A DNA stretch of 43,702 nt from Methanoculleus sediminis (GCF_001017125.1 NZ_JXOJ01000008.1:1-43702); one strand, 5' to 3'; counted from the stretch's first letter, positions 24,217 through 33,643 are shown. The notes: a model not told the origin generated them from the sequence alone. Numbers and translations are program-made.

Positions 24217-25008
24217 ATGGTGGGGGTAGACCAGGCTCAAATCGACAAAATACTCTCCGGCGCGTCCTCCGAGGACCCGGAGGCACGTCTCGACACTCTC
24301 GAGAAGGAACTGGACTTCGTCAAGACCTCGATCAAGCGGCTGCTCATCGATCTCCGGGAGCGGATGAACGAACTGGACAACCCGTTCACCAGTGCCGCCG
24401 CATCGTATGCAGGGAACCGGTTCGAGCATCCGGATGTCGCCCCGGATAATGAAGATGCGGACGAAGAGATGGCCGTCACGGACGCTCTGCCCGCCGATCT
24501 CGACGACCAGGCGAACACGGCGATAGAGGGGCTTGGCAGCGGACTCTTCCCGGCCGACCTCAAGACAGCCTGCCTCCCGGAAACCGGCACGGCTGCTCTC
24601 CCGCAGGGGAAACCTGCAGGAAAACTCAAACTCCAGAAGGTTCATCGACTCTTCGAGTGGGTGCACCGGGGATGCTCCAGGTACGGGCACGAGCACATGG
24701 CAATCATGATCGACGCCTACCGGTCGATGGGCTACATCACCGAAGAGGTCTCCGACCAGATTGGCGAGATCATGCGGATGGCACCTGAAACCCGGAGAGA
24801 CGTACAGGAGATCGGCCCGAACGAGTTTGTCTCGGAGCTCTACGTCTTGAACCGGATCCTCGACCCCGACGACTCCACACTTGATAGGGACATGATCGAG
24901 GTGCTGATGCTCTCCCGGCGGGATGCGGGCGAGCAGGACGAGGGGAAAACATCTTCACAGGAACGGAATGCCGGTGATGCCTGGATTGAGTTGCTGGATA
25001 GGATATGA
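24217..25008 (+). CDS. flaCE: Archaellum cytosolic-ring protein FlaC/FlaD/FlaE type
   Basis: 263 residues. The N-terminal part (about 10-55) is a coiled coil (LDTLEKELDFVKTSIKRLL). A variable acidic linker of about 100 residues follows, then the FlaD/E domain (KLQKVHRLFEWVHRGCSRYG ... FVSELYVLNRIL). In Euryarchaeota, FlaC/D/E proteins form a cytosolic ring under the motor that receives CheF with CheY-P. It is the first gene of the motor operon. No separate flaC or flaD is present in the window, so this one protein seems to carry the function. Confidence 0.88.
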   Translation: MVGVDQAQIDKILSGASSEDPEARLDTLEKELDFVKTSIKRLLIDLRERMNELDNPFTSAAASYAGNRFEHPDVAPDNEDADEEMAVTDALPADLDDQANTAIEGLGSGLFPADLKTACLPETGTAALPQGKPAGKLKLQKVHRLFEWVHRGCSRYGHEHMAIMIDAYRSMGYITEEVSDQIGEIMRMAPETRRDVQEIGPNEFVSELYVLNRILDPDDSTLDRDMIEVLMLSRRDAGEQDEGKTSSQERNAGDAWIELLDRI

Positions 25009-25011
25009 TGG

Positions 25012-25506
25012 ATGTCGAGCGAAACCTTCACCACAGCAATGTTCCTTATCGCCGCCATCATATCGGCCGGCGTACTCATTAACGCAGTGTTTCCAGTAAT
25101 CTACACGCTCTCGAGCACGATCTCGTCGTCCTCCCACAGCGTGGACGAACGGTTGAGTACGGACGTGAAGATCGTCACGACCTACGCCAGCAGCGGGAAC
25201 CACACCGCCCGGATCTGGCTGAAGAACATCGGCACCGGGAGGGTCCCCGATGCCAGCGTCCAGAGGGCCGACATCTTCCTCGGCAGTCAGGGAGACTTCG
25301 TCCGGCTGACACGGACAACAGAACTCAACCCTGAAACCTGGAGGTACGAGATCCTCGAGGACGCCAACAACTACTGGGATCCCGGCGAGACCCTCTACGT
25401 TGAGGCGATGACCACGAAGGTTCCCGGTAAGGGGGAGATCGTCTACTTCCAGTTCGTCCTCCCCTCCGGCCTCTACCGGTCGACCACCTTCACCGCGAGT
25501 GATTGA
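25012..25506 (+). CDS. flaG: Archaellum stator-like protein FlaG
   Basis: 164 residues. One N-terminal TM helix (MFLIAAIISAGVLINAVFPV, about 10-29) is followed by a beta-sandwich ectodomain (STDVKIVTTYASSGNHTARI, LKNIGTGRVPDASVQ). FlaG and FlaF form a complex in the pseudoperiplasm that binds the S-layer and holds the motor. The RIWLKNIGTG pattern fits FlaG better than FlaF. The start lies four bases after the previous stop. N-X-S/T sequons (e.g. NHT) are present. Confidence 0.85.
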   Translation: MSSETFTTAMFLIAAIISAGVLINAVFPVIYTLSSTISSSSHSVDERLSTDVKIVTTYASSGNHTARIWLKNIGTGRVPDASVQRADIFLGSQGDFVRLTRTTELNPETWRYEILEDANNYWDPGETLYVEAMTTKVPGKGEIVYFQFVLPSGLYRSTTFTASD

Positions 25507-25508
25507 CC

Positions 25509-25976
25509 ATGAGTGCGGGACCCCTCGTCGCATCCGGAATCGGCATCTTTCTCCTGGTCGTCACCGCCTACATCCTGATCGGCGGCACCCTCACCACCAC
25601 CGAGGTGATGGTCGAAGCGCAGAGCAATCTCGCCGCCTACCAGGAGGCCCGGATGCGGACGGCGATCGCGATCCAGAATACGACCCTCGACGGCACGACC
25701 CTCTACGTCGAGGTGAAGAACACCGGGAGCGAACCGATCGTCGAGATCCCGTCCATCGACGTCTATCTCCAGAACGAAAACGAGCCGATCTACGTCCCCT
25801 ACGGGAACTGGAGCACGGTGAGCATAACCCCCGACGGAATCCACCCGGGCCAGCTCGATCCCGGCGAGACCCTCAACCTCTCCGTCACGTGCCGGGAAGA
25901 CGCCAACCTCACGTGGGTTCAGGTCGTCACCGGAAATGGGGTCTCCGGTTCGGCATACATACAGGCAGGTGAATGA
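25509..25976 (+). CDS. flaF: Archaellum S-layer-binding protein FlaF
   Basis: 155 residues. The N-terminal hydrophobic helix (LVASGIGIFLLVVTAYILIG) resembles the archaellin core, then a beta-sandwich domain includes TTLYVEVKNTGSEPIVEIPS. In known systems FlaF binds the S-layer lattice and partners FlaG. Potential N-glycosylation sites NTT, NWS, NLS and NLT are present, consistent with an external domain. It lies two bases after flaG and four before flaH, in the conserved G-F-H-I-J order. Confidence 0.85.
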   Translation: MSAGPLVASGIGIFLLVVTAYILIGGTLTTTEVMVEAQSNLAAYQEARMRTAIAIQNTTLDGTTLYVEVKNTGSEPIVEIPSIDVYLQNENEPIYVPYGNWSTVSITPDGIHPGQLDPGETLNLSVTCREDANLTWVQVVTGNGVSGSAYIQAGE

Positions 25977-25980
25977 CGAA

Positions 25981-26724
25981 ATGGCAACGAGCGAAGAAGC
26001 AAACACCAGTGTTCTCGAAATGCCCGACAAGACGATCCTCTCGACCGGAAACACCGAACTCGACAAGAAGATCGCCGACGGCCTCCCGCTCCAGTCTCTC
26101 ACCCTCATCGAGGGGGAGAACGACACCGGAAAGAGCGTGCTCACCCAGCAGATCATCTGGGGCGCCCTGAAACAGGGGTTCAACGTCGACCTCTTCTCGA
26201 CCGAGAACACGAGCAAGAGTTTCCTCACCCAGATGGAGTCGATGAGCCTCGATGTCTCCGACTACTTCGCCTGGGGCTACTTCCGGGTATTTCCCATGCA
26301 CGTCGTCGGGTTCGAGTGGACGAAAGAGAAGATGCAGGGGACGCTCGAGCGGATGATCCATTACATGGAGCAGAGCAAAGCCCAGGTGATCGTCATCGAC
26401 TCGCTCACGCTCTTCACCGAGTATGCCAAGCAGGACACGGTCCTTACGTTCTTCACGAACTGCAAGAACCTCGTCGACCACGGTAAGACCATCCTCGTAA
26501 CCCTCCACACCTACGCCTTCGTCGAGGACTCCCTCGTCCGGATTCGCTCGATCTGCGACGCCCATCTCTTCATGAAGAAGGCGCTCGTCGGCGGCAAATA
26601 CGTGATGATGCTCGAGGTCGTCAAGGTTCGCGGCGCACGAAAGACCACGGGCAATATCATCAGTTTCGAGGTTCACCCCGGGTACGGCATCAAGATCATC
26701 CCCGTCTCGGTCGCGAAGGTGTGA
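25981..26724 (+). CDS. flaH: Archaellum motor ATP-binding protein FlaH
   Basis: 247 residues with a RecA/KaiC-like fold. Walker A is GENDTGKS (about 45-52) and Walker B-like VIVIDSLTLF is near 137-146. FlaH forms a ring around the FlaI hexamer, binds ATP and regulates FlaI; it usually does not hydrolyse it well. The ATG at 25981 starts MATSEE, five bases after the flaF stop. Next comes flaI, three bases on. Confidence 0.95.
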   Translation: MATSEEANTSVLEMPDKTILSTGNTELDKKIADGLPLQSLTLIEGENDTGKSVLTQQIIWGALKQGFNVDLFSTENTSKSFLTQMESMSLDVSDYFAWGYFRVFPMHVVGFEWTKEKMQGTLERMIHYMEQSKAQVIVIDSLTLFTEYAKQDTVLTFFTNCKNLVDHGKTILVTLHTYAFVEDSLVRIRSICDAHLFMKKALVGGKYVMMLEVVKVRGARKTTGNIISFEVHPGYGIKIIPVSVAKV

Positions 26725-26727
26725 GAG

Positions 26728-28581
26728 ATGGGATCGGCGCTGGAAGCAACGGTAACCCTCCCCTTCGAGCCCGAGTTCATCGACGAGGGGAACGACTGCT
26801 ACAACAACGTGGAGTCCTGCGCACTCTACCGGATGCTCCCGGCAAACGCCCGCGACTACGTCAGGGCAAGCCCTCACCTGCTCGAATACCTCCACATCCT
26901 GCCGGTCAACACCGTCGGTATCCCGCTCTTCCTCTCGGAGTTGAAGCGGGACTTAAAATCGATGGAGAACCCGAACATCATCTACCCGGTGAACGATACG
27001 ACGTTCATTCATATCTTCCCCGACCCGGACGACGTCCGGAACTGGTACATCCCGATCGAGCCGGCGTTTCTCCACTCCGTCAAAGAGATCCTCCCGGTGA
27101 TCGAGGAGAAGTTGATCGATATGATCGATGCCCTCGAGGAGGAGCCGGTGACCGAGCAGGCACGAATCGGCGTGCTGAAGAACTTCATCCAGCAACTCGT
27201 CTACATCAAGAAGCCGGGCGAGGTGATCGACGAATCCCTGCTTGCCGGCGGGAGATCGAAAGACCTCAAACTCCGGATCAAGACCTTCCTCACCTCCGAG
27301 ATCGGCGCGTCGAAGCAACCCCAGACATCGGGGCGCCAGGAACTTGCCGACGGGCGGGTCATCCTCACGCAGCAGGAGTACAAGGCGCTCGAGTACATGA
27401 TCATCCGCGACAAGATCGAGATGGGGACGCTCAAACCGTTTCTTTCCGACAAATATATCGAGGATATCACCTGCGACGGCGTCGGACCGATCTTCATCGA
27501 GCACAAGATCTTCAAGGGGTTAAAATCGGTCATCGGGTTTCGGGATTCGCAGGAACTCGACAACTTCGTCATCAAACTCGCCGAGCGGATCAAACGGCCG
27601 CTGACGTATCGGAACCCCATCGTGGACTCGACCCTCCCCGACGGCTCGCGTATCAACATCGTCTACGGAACCGAGATCAGCAAGCACGGAAGCAACTTCA
27701 CCATCCGTAAGGTGAACGAGGTGCCCCTGAGCATCCTGCAGGTCATCGAGAGCGGGGCGTGCAACTACATGATGGCCGCCTACCTCTGGATCTGCCTCGA
27801 GTACGGGATGTCGATGTTCGTCTCCGGCGAGACCGCGAGCGGCAAGACGACTACTTTGAACGCCCTCACGACCTTCCTCCCGCCCGAGAACAAGATCGTC
27901 ACCATCGAGGACACCCCGGAACTGACCGTCCCCCACAGGAACTGGACACGCGAGGTCGCGAAAGCCAAAGGAAAGGGTGAAGGGGAAGGCTCGGAGGTCA
28001 CGATGTTCGACCTCCTCAAAGCTGCGTTGCGTCAGCGTCCGAACCAGATCCTGGTCGGTGAGATTCGTGGGGTGGAAGGGTCCGTCGCATTCTCCGCAAT
28101 GCAGACCGGTCACCCGGTGATGAGCACCTTCCACGCAGCGTCGGTCGAGAAACTGATCCAGCGTCTCTGCGGCGACCCGATCAACATCCCGAAGACCTAC
28201 GTCGACAACTTAAACCTGGTCATCATCCAGAGTGCGGTCAAACTCCCCCAGGGCGGAACCGTACGGCGGATGCTCAGCGTCAACGAACTCGTGGGCTACG
28301 ACCCCGAGACGCAGGGGTTCTCCTTCATGGCGACGTTCGTCTGGGACCCGGCGACCGATACGTTCACCTTCACCGGGAAAGGAAGCAGCTACCTGCTTGA
28401 AAACAAGATCGCAACGATGCTCGGCATACCCGAGAATCGGCGGACCGAGATCTACGATGAAGTCGATAAACGCGCCAAAATTCTTGAACGGCTTCACAAG
28501 GCGGGGTACACCCAGTTCTGGGACCTCTTCCACATGACCACGAAGATCAAGAAGCAGGGACTGCTCAACATCGAGGTGTAA
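26728..28581 (+). CDS. flaI: Archaellum motor ATPase FlaI
   Basis: 617 residues, a type II/IV secretion-family ATPase that powers both assembly and rotation. Walker A GETASGKTT is at 367-375, and the Asp/His boxes and Walker B region (LRQRPNQILVGEIRG) follow near 430-460. The N-terminal about 200 residues form the mobile domain that contacts FlaH and the membrane platform. An acidic/Gly-rich insertion (AKGKGEGEGSE) is near 415. It is longer than crenarchaeal FlaI (about 510) because of extra N-terminal sequence, which is normal for Euryarchaeota. Confidence 0.97.
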   Translation: MGSALEATVTLPFEPEFIDEGNDCYNNVESCALYRMLPANARDYVRASPHLLEYLHILPVNTVGIPLFLSELKRDLKSMENPNIIYPVNDTTFIHIFPDPDDVRNWYIPIEPAFLHSVKEILPVIEEKLIDMIDALEEEPVTEQARIGVLKNFIQQLVYIKKPGEVIDESLLAGGRSKDLKLRIKTFLTSEIGASKQPQTSGRQELADGRVILTQQEYKALEYMIIRDKIEMGTLKPFLSDKYIEDITCDGVGPIFIEHKIFKGLKSVIGFRDSQELDNFVIKLAERIKRPLTYRNPIVDSTLPDGSRINIVYGTEISKHGSNFTIRKVNEVPLSILQVIESGACNYMMAAYLWICLEYGMSMFVSGETASGKTTTLNALTTFLPPENKIVTIEDTPELTVPHRNWTREVAKAKGKGEGEGSEVTMFDLLKAALRQRPNQILVGEIRGVEGSVAFSAMQTGHPVMSTFHAASVEKLIQRLCGDPINIPKTYVDNLNLVIIQSAVKLPQGGTVRRMLSVNELVGYDPETQGFSFMATFVWDPATDTFTFTGKGSSYLLENKIATMLGIPENRRTEIYDEVDKRAKILERLHKAGYTQFWDLFHMTTKIKKQGLLNIEV

Positions 28582-28584
28582 GCG

Positions 28585-30183
28585 TTGTTTGAGGATGTGA
28601 CCGAACGGCTGCGGGAGGCAAACCAGGGGAAGATCCCGTTCGAGGAGCAGGCTGAAGCTCTCGGCGATCTCCGCTCCACCATCCTCGAGAACAAGAAGAT
28701 GGAGCAGGACCTGCTCTTCATGTACACCTACATGGCCGCGATCACCACATCGACCGTGACCCGGCCGGAGATCTTCCAGTACACCTCCGAGCGGTTCGAG
28801 TACATCCCGTCGCGCTACATAGCAAAGGTGCAGCGCCTGGTCGCCGGGTGGGGTCAGAATTATTCCAACGCCCTCCGGGCGGTCGCGGAGCGGTGCCGGA
28901 ACGGAACCCTCCAGAGCATGCTCAACCGCTACGCCAACTCCATCGACTCCGGTGTCCCGGACGACGATTTCATCACCACGGAACTCTCGAGCATCAGGAG
29001 CATCTACCGGAACTCGTTCGAGCAGGGGATCGAACTTCTGAAGAAGTGGGGCGACGCCTACATCGCGATGCTCCTTTCGGGAGCGCTCGTCGCAATCATC
29101 ATCATGATCTCGGTGGCCATCTACGCCCCCGACGGGATCGAGTCGGCGCTGAACTCATCCTACTTCATCATTCTCGCAATATCGATCTTCGGCCTCGTGA
29201 TCATGTACCGTGCCGTCCCCGACGACCCCCGCACGCACGGCCTTGTCGAGATCTGCTCACGAGAGCAGAGTGTCGTCCGGCGGCTGGAGCGCCTTATCCT
29301 GCCGATAACCGCCGCGATCGGGCTGATGCTCATCCTCGTCGGCGCCAACGCGGGCATCATCTTCCTGCTTGTCGGCCTGCTCCTGATGCCGCTCGGGGTC
29401 ATCGGCTATATCGACGACGCAAACGTCGTCAACCGGGACAACGATTTCGCCACGTTCATCCGGGCCCTCGGGTCGATCATGGGGGGCAAAGGCATCACCA
29501 CCGGCGACGCGCTCCAGGAGGTCGACAGGAAGTCGCTCTTCCACCTGGAGCCGTTCATCAACTCGGTCTCGTCGAAGCTGAACCTGGGGCTCGACGAAGC
29601 CGGGAGCTGGAAGAAGTTCATCGGGGAGTCCGGCAGTTACCTGATCTACAAGTACATGAACATCTTCCGGGACGCGGTGGCTCTCGGCGGGTCGCCCGAC
29701 GCGATCGGAAAGATCGTCGGTTCGTCGATGCTAGAGCAGGTGCTGCTCCGGAGGAAGCGCGACATGATGGTGAAGGGGTTCGTCGTCCTGCTTGTGCCGA
29801 TGCACGGCGCGATGATCGGCATCTTCGTCTTCCTCTTCGAGATCCTCCTCTCGATGTCGCGTGCCGTGACGGAGGTGATGGATCGTTTTGCAGAGTCCTC
29901 GGCGGCACTCACGGGAGGAACGTCATCGATCGGCAGCTCGATGGCAACGTCATTGAACATCTTCGTAAACTTCCCCGAGGACGTAATGCGAACCTACGTG
30001 ATAACGATCCTCTTAATGCTGACCATTGCAAACATGCTTGCAGGAAAGATTGTCATGGGCGGCGACCGATACCTGTACTACTTCTTCGCAAGCCTGCTCT
30101 GCGTGGCAACCGGTGCCATCTACATCATTGCACCGATCGTCGTGAGCGCATTCTTTAACATTCCAGCATTCGTGGAGGTGTGA
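28585..30183 (+). CDS. flaJ: Archaellum membrane platform protein FlaJ
   Basis: 532 residues. A cytoplasmic N-terminal region is followed by TM groups around 165-215, 230-275 and 400-530, with two TadC/GspF-like cytoplasmic domains between. FlaJ is the inner-membrane platform on which FlaI acts. The start is TTG at 28585 with GAGGTG six bases before it; GTG at 28597 is an alternative. The stop shares TGATG with the next gene. The conserved operon order and length leave little doubt. Confidence 0.95.
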   Translation: MFEDVTERLREANQGKIPFEEQAEALGDLRSTILENKKMEQDLLFMYTYMAAITTSTVTRPEIFQYTSERFEYIPSRYIAKVQRLVAGWGQNYSNALRAVAERCRNGTLQSMLNRYANSIDSGVPDDDFITTELSSIRSIYRNSFEQGIELLKKWGDAYIAMLLSGALVAIIIMISVAIYAPDGIESALNSSYFIILAISIFGLVIMYRAVPDDPRTHGLVEICSREQSVVRRLERLILPITAAIGLMLILVGANAGIIFLLVGLLLMPLGVIGYIDDANVVNRDNDFATFIRALGSIMGGKGITTGDALQEVDRKSLFHLEPFINSVSSKLNLGLDEAGSWKKFIGESGSYLIYKYMNIFRDAVALGGSPDAIGKIVGSSMLEQVLLRRKRDMMVKGFVVLLVPMHGAMIGIFVFLFEILLSMSRAVTEVMDRFAESSAALTGGTSSIGSSMATSLNIFVNFPEDVMRTYVITILLMLTIANMLAGKIVMGGDRYLYYFFASLLCVATGAIYIIAPIVVSAFFNIPAFVEV

Positions 30184-31319
30184 TGTTGAGAGAAAATATA
30201 CGTCGTCCGCTTCTGTTTCTGATAACCGTCGGTACCGGCTCGCTAATCATCGTCCTCGACGCAACCGCCGAGGTCGTCATCGCAGGCACCGTGCTCGCAG
30301 GGTTCCTCGCGCTCGTCGTCACCGGGGCGCTCGACCTTGCCGAACTGAAACCGTCGAGGCTGCGCACCGCGCTCCGGGAGCGCGGAAAGAAGGTACAACC
30401 CGATGCGCCGGTCGAAAAACCGGGTGCACCGGCAGAGAGCCCGGTCTCCACCCCAAGACGCCCGTTCTCCGGGATTGATCTCTCCAGCATCTCCGGTATG
30501 CTCGGGACCTTCAAGGCATCGGCCCTGGAAGCGATCGCACATGCCCGCGCTCCTGAACGAGAGAAGAAGAGCAGCATTGAGCAGATTGACGCCATGCTCG
30601 ACCAGACGGTCGAGGGGACGGTGCCCGACCCGGCCATAACCCCTGCCCCGCCGAAGGCCGGCGGAAACACGGCCGATCCCCTTGCTTCGCTCGCAGACCT
30701 CGACATCGACTCGCTGGAGGGGCTCGACATCGACGGCGAATCATCCGGTCCGGGGACGATGTTTGAGCCCGACCAGATCTCCCTGCTCTCGGTGGAGGAT
30801 GCGGATGCCATATCGGATATTCTCAAGTCGCACCAGAGCGAGCTCGAAGACCTCGATATTTCACCCGGCATCGATCTTGCCGGGAATGCAGGCGAATCCG
30901 ATGCCGCCCTCCCGCCGGTAGCAGCAGACGTCCCTGAACTGCCCGGAGACGACGGCGTGCCGGACATGAACGCGCTGAGCGACGAACTCTCCACGCTCGA
31001 CGAACTGGATCTCGACGAGATCGAGATCGAGGGCGAAGAAGAGGAAGAAGATGAGGCCGACGCTGATGAACCCGTCCCGGAAGAAGACATTCTCGGGGAG
31101 ATAGAGGAGGAGACGAAAGAGGACTTCGACATGGTCTCCTTTGCGTCCGGCGGCGCGGTCGAGGACGACCTGATCACCGCACTCAAAGCCGACGCCAAGA
31201 AGAAGAAGTTCGTGGAGGATATCAGCCTGATCCGCGAACTGAAAGGGGAGACGTTCCATGCGAAAGATCTGGCGACGGAACTCGAGGACGTCCTCACGGC
31301 AATGAAATCACAACGATGA
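30183..31319 (+). CDS. Two-helix membrane protein with acidic cytoplasmic tail, archaellum operon
   Basis: 378 residues. Two hydrophobic helices near the N-terminus (LLFLITVGTGSLIIVLD and VIAGTVLAGFLALVVTGALD) are followed by a long low-complexity, strongly acidic region (about 140-315, for example IEIEGEEEEEDEADADE) and a short helical C-terminal domain (EDDLITALKADAKKKKFVED to the end). I do not recognise a family. It is translationally coupled to flaJ through TGATG and followed by cheF, so a linker between the motor platform and the switch machinery is a reasonable guess. Confidence 0.8.
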   Translation: MLRENIRRPLLFLITVGTGSLIIVLDATAEVVIAGTVLAGFLALVVTGALDLAELKPSRLRTALRERGKKVQPDAPVEKPGAPAESPVSTPRRPFSGIDLSSISGMLGTFKASALEAIAHARAPEREKKSSIEQIDAMLDQTVEGTVPDPAITPAPPKAGGNTADPLASLADLDIDSLEGLDIDGESSGPGTMFEPDQISLLSVEDADAISDILKSHQSELEDLDISPGIDLAGNAGESDAALPPVAADVPELPGDDGVPDMNALSDELSTLDELDLDEIEIEGEEEEEDEADADEPVPEEDILGEIEEETKEDFDMVSFASGGAVEDDLITALKADAKKKKFVEDISLIRELKGETFHAKDLATELEDVLTAMKSQR

Positions 31320-31367
31320 TGATAGCGCGCAGAATACAGTAATACAGAGGAGACGAGGGAGGCAAAG

Positions 31368-32174
31368 ATGAAATCAGTTCCAATAAAAGTCGAGCACGAA
31401 GGCAAGTGGATCCCGACGACAATGGGCATCGCTGAGGATCGTTTCCGCATCGATGCCCCTCTCAATCAGGAGATCCCATACAAATCCGTGGTCGATCTCG
31501 AGGAGAAGAAGAACCAGGTGATCATCACCACCGGGGCGAACGGCGAGGGTGTCTACCGTATCGCGTCGGTCGAGAAGGTCCTCCTGGTCTTAAAGAAGTT
31601 CGTCATCACCCAGGCGAGCGCCTACCGGCTGAACGCTTTCTTCATGTCGCCCGCAATCCGCGGGGGGGTGCTCGTCCAGAACGCGCAATGGGAGAAAGGC
31701 GCGATCGCCGTCATGAAGACAGGCATCTGGTTCGTCAGCCAGGAGAAACAGGTCTGCATCCCTCTCGACGAGGTGACCGGTATCGAAGTTACGTCCCGGG
31801 AGATCCAGGAGAAGAATCTCGACGTCGTGAAGATTGACCACCTCATCGAGAACGAACTCGTGACGAGCTTCGTACTCTGCCCGCTGACGACGCTCCAGGT
31901 TCTCTACAACTTCCTCAAAGAGGCGACACGCGATACCGAGGTCAGCGAAGAGATCGATCCCCTGACGGGGCAGGTGGCCATGCTGGTCTACAGCGGGATG
32001 GATTCGAGCGCCATCGAGAACATGCTGAAACTCTCGCACAAAGACCTCGACGTCATCTATGAGAAACTCCTCGGCTCGGGGCTCGCCGAAGTACTCTACG
32101 TCAGAAAAGAAGTACAACTAACCCCAAAAGGCGTCAGATACATATCAGAGTCTGTAAAATCTCCAATGGATTAA
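31368..32174 (+). CDS. cheF: Archaeal chemotaxis adaptor CheF
   Basis: 268 residues, matching the archaea-only CheF family (PF04283, DUF439). CheF binds phosphorylated CheY and passes the signal to FlaC/D/E at the motor base. Seen: a strand-rich N-terminal half with WIPTTMGIAEDRFRID and KTGIWFVSQEKQVCIPLDEV, and a C-terminal winged-helix-like part (SSAIENMLKLSHKDLDVIYE). GGGAGG lies about five bases before the ATG. It sits exactly between the motor operon and cheY, as its role predicts. Confidence 0.92.
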   Translation: MKSVPIKVEHEGKWIPTTMGIAEDRFRIDAPLNQEIPYKSVVDLEEKKNQVIITTGANGEGVYRIASVEKVLLVLKKFVITQASAYRLNAFFMSPAIRGGVLVQNAQWEKGAIAVMKTGIWFVSQEKQVCIPLDEVTGIEVTSREIQEKNLDVVKIDHLIENELVTSFVLCPLTTLQVLYNFLKEATRDTEVSEEIDPLTGQVAMLVYSGMDSSAIENMLKLSHKDLDVIYEKLLGSGLAEVLYVRKEVQLTPKGVRYISESVKSPMD

Positions 32175-32200
32175 AAACTTTCTTTCTTCAAAATGAGAAG

Positions 32201-32210
32201 ATATATATAA
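32201..32210 (+). promoter_or_regulatory. Candidate TATA box of the che operon
   Basis: ATATATATAA lies 34-43 bases before the cheY ATG in an AT-rich 70-base spacer after cheF. It suggests that cheYBACD has its own promoter, apart from the archaellum motor operon. Confidence 0.6.
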
Positions 32211-32243
32211 CTTTTTTATCAAATATTCAATAAGTGGTGTTCG

Positions 32244-32606
32244 ATGGGGAGAATCCTAATCGTCGATGATACAATGTTTATGAGAACGCTGCTGAAGAAC
32301 ATCCTCTTCTCCGGCGGGCACGACATCGTCGGTGAGGCAGCGGACGGGGCGGAAGCCCTCGCCAAATATCAGGAGCTCAAGCCCGACCTCGTTACTATGG
32401 ACGTGGTCATGCCGAAGATGAACGGGATCGAAGCGCTCAAGGCCATCAAAGCAGCCGACCCGGCAGCAAAGGTCGTCATGTGTACGGCGGTCGGCCAGGA
32501 GCAGATGGTCAAACTCGCCGTCAAGAGCGGTGCGAGAGGTTACATCGTCAAACCGTTCCAGGCTCCGAAAGTACTCGAAGAAGTCAAGAGCGTTCTCAGT
32601 GCGTAA
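32244..32606 (+). CDS. cheY: Chemotaxis response regulator CheY
   Basis: 120 residues, a single receiver domain. Acid pocket D8/D9, phospho-acceptor D53 (LVTMDVVMPKMNG), T81 and K103 (YIVKP) are all present. Archaeal CheY-P binds CheF and the archaellum switch rather than FliM. It starts the che operon and is followed two bases later by cheB. Confidence 0.95.
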   Translation: MGRILIVDDTMFMRTLLKNILFSGGHDIVGEAADGAEALAKYQELKPDLVTMDVVMPKMNGIEALKAIKAADPAAKVVMCTAVGQEQMVKLAVKSGARGYIVKPFQAPKVLEEVKSVLSA

Positions 32607-32608
32607 CT

Positions 32609-33643
32609 ATGATACGGGTTCTGATCGTCGACGACTCGCTCTTCATCCGCACGATACTCCGGGATCTGCTCAAAGACAGCCCGGAGATCGAAGTGGTCGG
32701 AACGGCGGTCAACGGCATCGATGCCCTCGAAAAGATATCCGGTCTGAAACCCGACGTCGTCACGCTCGATATCGAGATGCCCCGGATGGGCGGTCTTGAG
32801 GTCCTTGAGGCGCTGCAAAAGGCGGGCACGAAACCGAAAGTGATCGTCCTGAGCACGCTGACTTCCCGTCAGGCCGATATGACCCACCGGGCGCTGCGGC
32901 TCGGAGCGGACGATTTCATGCTCAAACCGAGGGATGTTCCGAACGTCAGGGGCATCGAAAAAGAACTCGTTCAGAAGATCAAAAATCTCGTCGTGCTCCC
33001 GACGATCGTGAAACCCACTGCAGTCAGCCGGAGCGAGGCGGATGCAGTCGTTGTGATAGGCTCTTCTGCCGGGGGTCCGCCGATGCTCGATACGCTCCTC
33101 TCCGCGCTTCCACCGGACCTGCCTGCCGCGGTCGTCGTCACCCAGCACATGCCCGAGGGGTTCACCGCATCGCTCGCCGAGCGCCTGAGCAGAGTCTCCG
33201 CTCTCCCCGTGAAAGAGACCGCGAACGGAGACAGCCTCCGGACCGGAACGGTCCTGGTCTCAAAGGCCGGGTTCCACACCGTCATCTCGGGAGTCGCATC
33301 GAGCAACGGAAAAAACCACGGGCGGATCATCCATTCGACCGCTCCCCGCCTGCACGCGGTTCGGCCTGCCGTCGACAAGACCTTTGCCTCTGCAGCCCGC
33401 GTATTCGGCTCGCGCACAGTCTCCGTGCTCCTCTCGGGGATGGGGAACGACGGCGGCGAGGGGACGCTCGCAGTGAAGACTGCAGGCGGAAGGACGATGG
33501 TATGCACCGAAGAAGACTGTCTCGTATACGGGATGGCACGCTCCGCTCTTGCCAGGAACTGCGTCGATAAGGTGGTTCCGCTCGACGGCCTCGCACGCGA
33601 GATCACGAGAGCAGTCGGTCAACTCGAGGTGAATCATGTTTGA
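32609..33643 (+). CDS. cheB: Chemotaxis methylesterase CheB
   Basis: 344 residues. An N-terminal receiver domain (D54 in VVTLDIEMPRMGG) is joined by a linker to the methylesterase/deamidase domain. The catalytic triad is visible: Ser in VIGSSAGGPP (about 152-153), H180 (VVTQHMPEGF) and D281 (SGMGNDGGEG). It removes methyl groups from chemoreceptors when phosphorylated by CheA. No receptor or cheR gene is in the window. The stop overlaps cheA by eight bases. Confidence 0.96.
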   Translation: MIRVLIVDDSLFIRTILRDLLKDSPEIEVVGTAVNGIDALEKISGLKPDVVTLDIEMPRMGGLEVLEALQKAGTKPKVIVLSTLTSRQADMTHRALRLGADDFMLKPRDVPNVRGIEKELVQKIKNLVVLPTIVKPTAVSRSEADAVVVIGSSAGGPPMLDTLLSALPPDLPAAVVVTQHMPEGFTASLAERLSRVSALPVKETANGDSLRTGTVLVSKAGFHTVISGVASSNGKNHGRIIHSTAPRLHAVRPAVDKTFASAARVFGSRTVSVLLSGMGNDGGEGTLAVKTAGGRTMVCTEEDCLVYGMARSALARNCVDKVVPLDGLAREITRAVGQLEVNHV

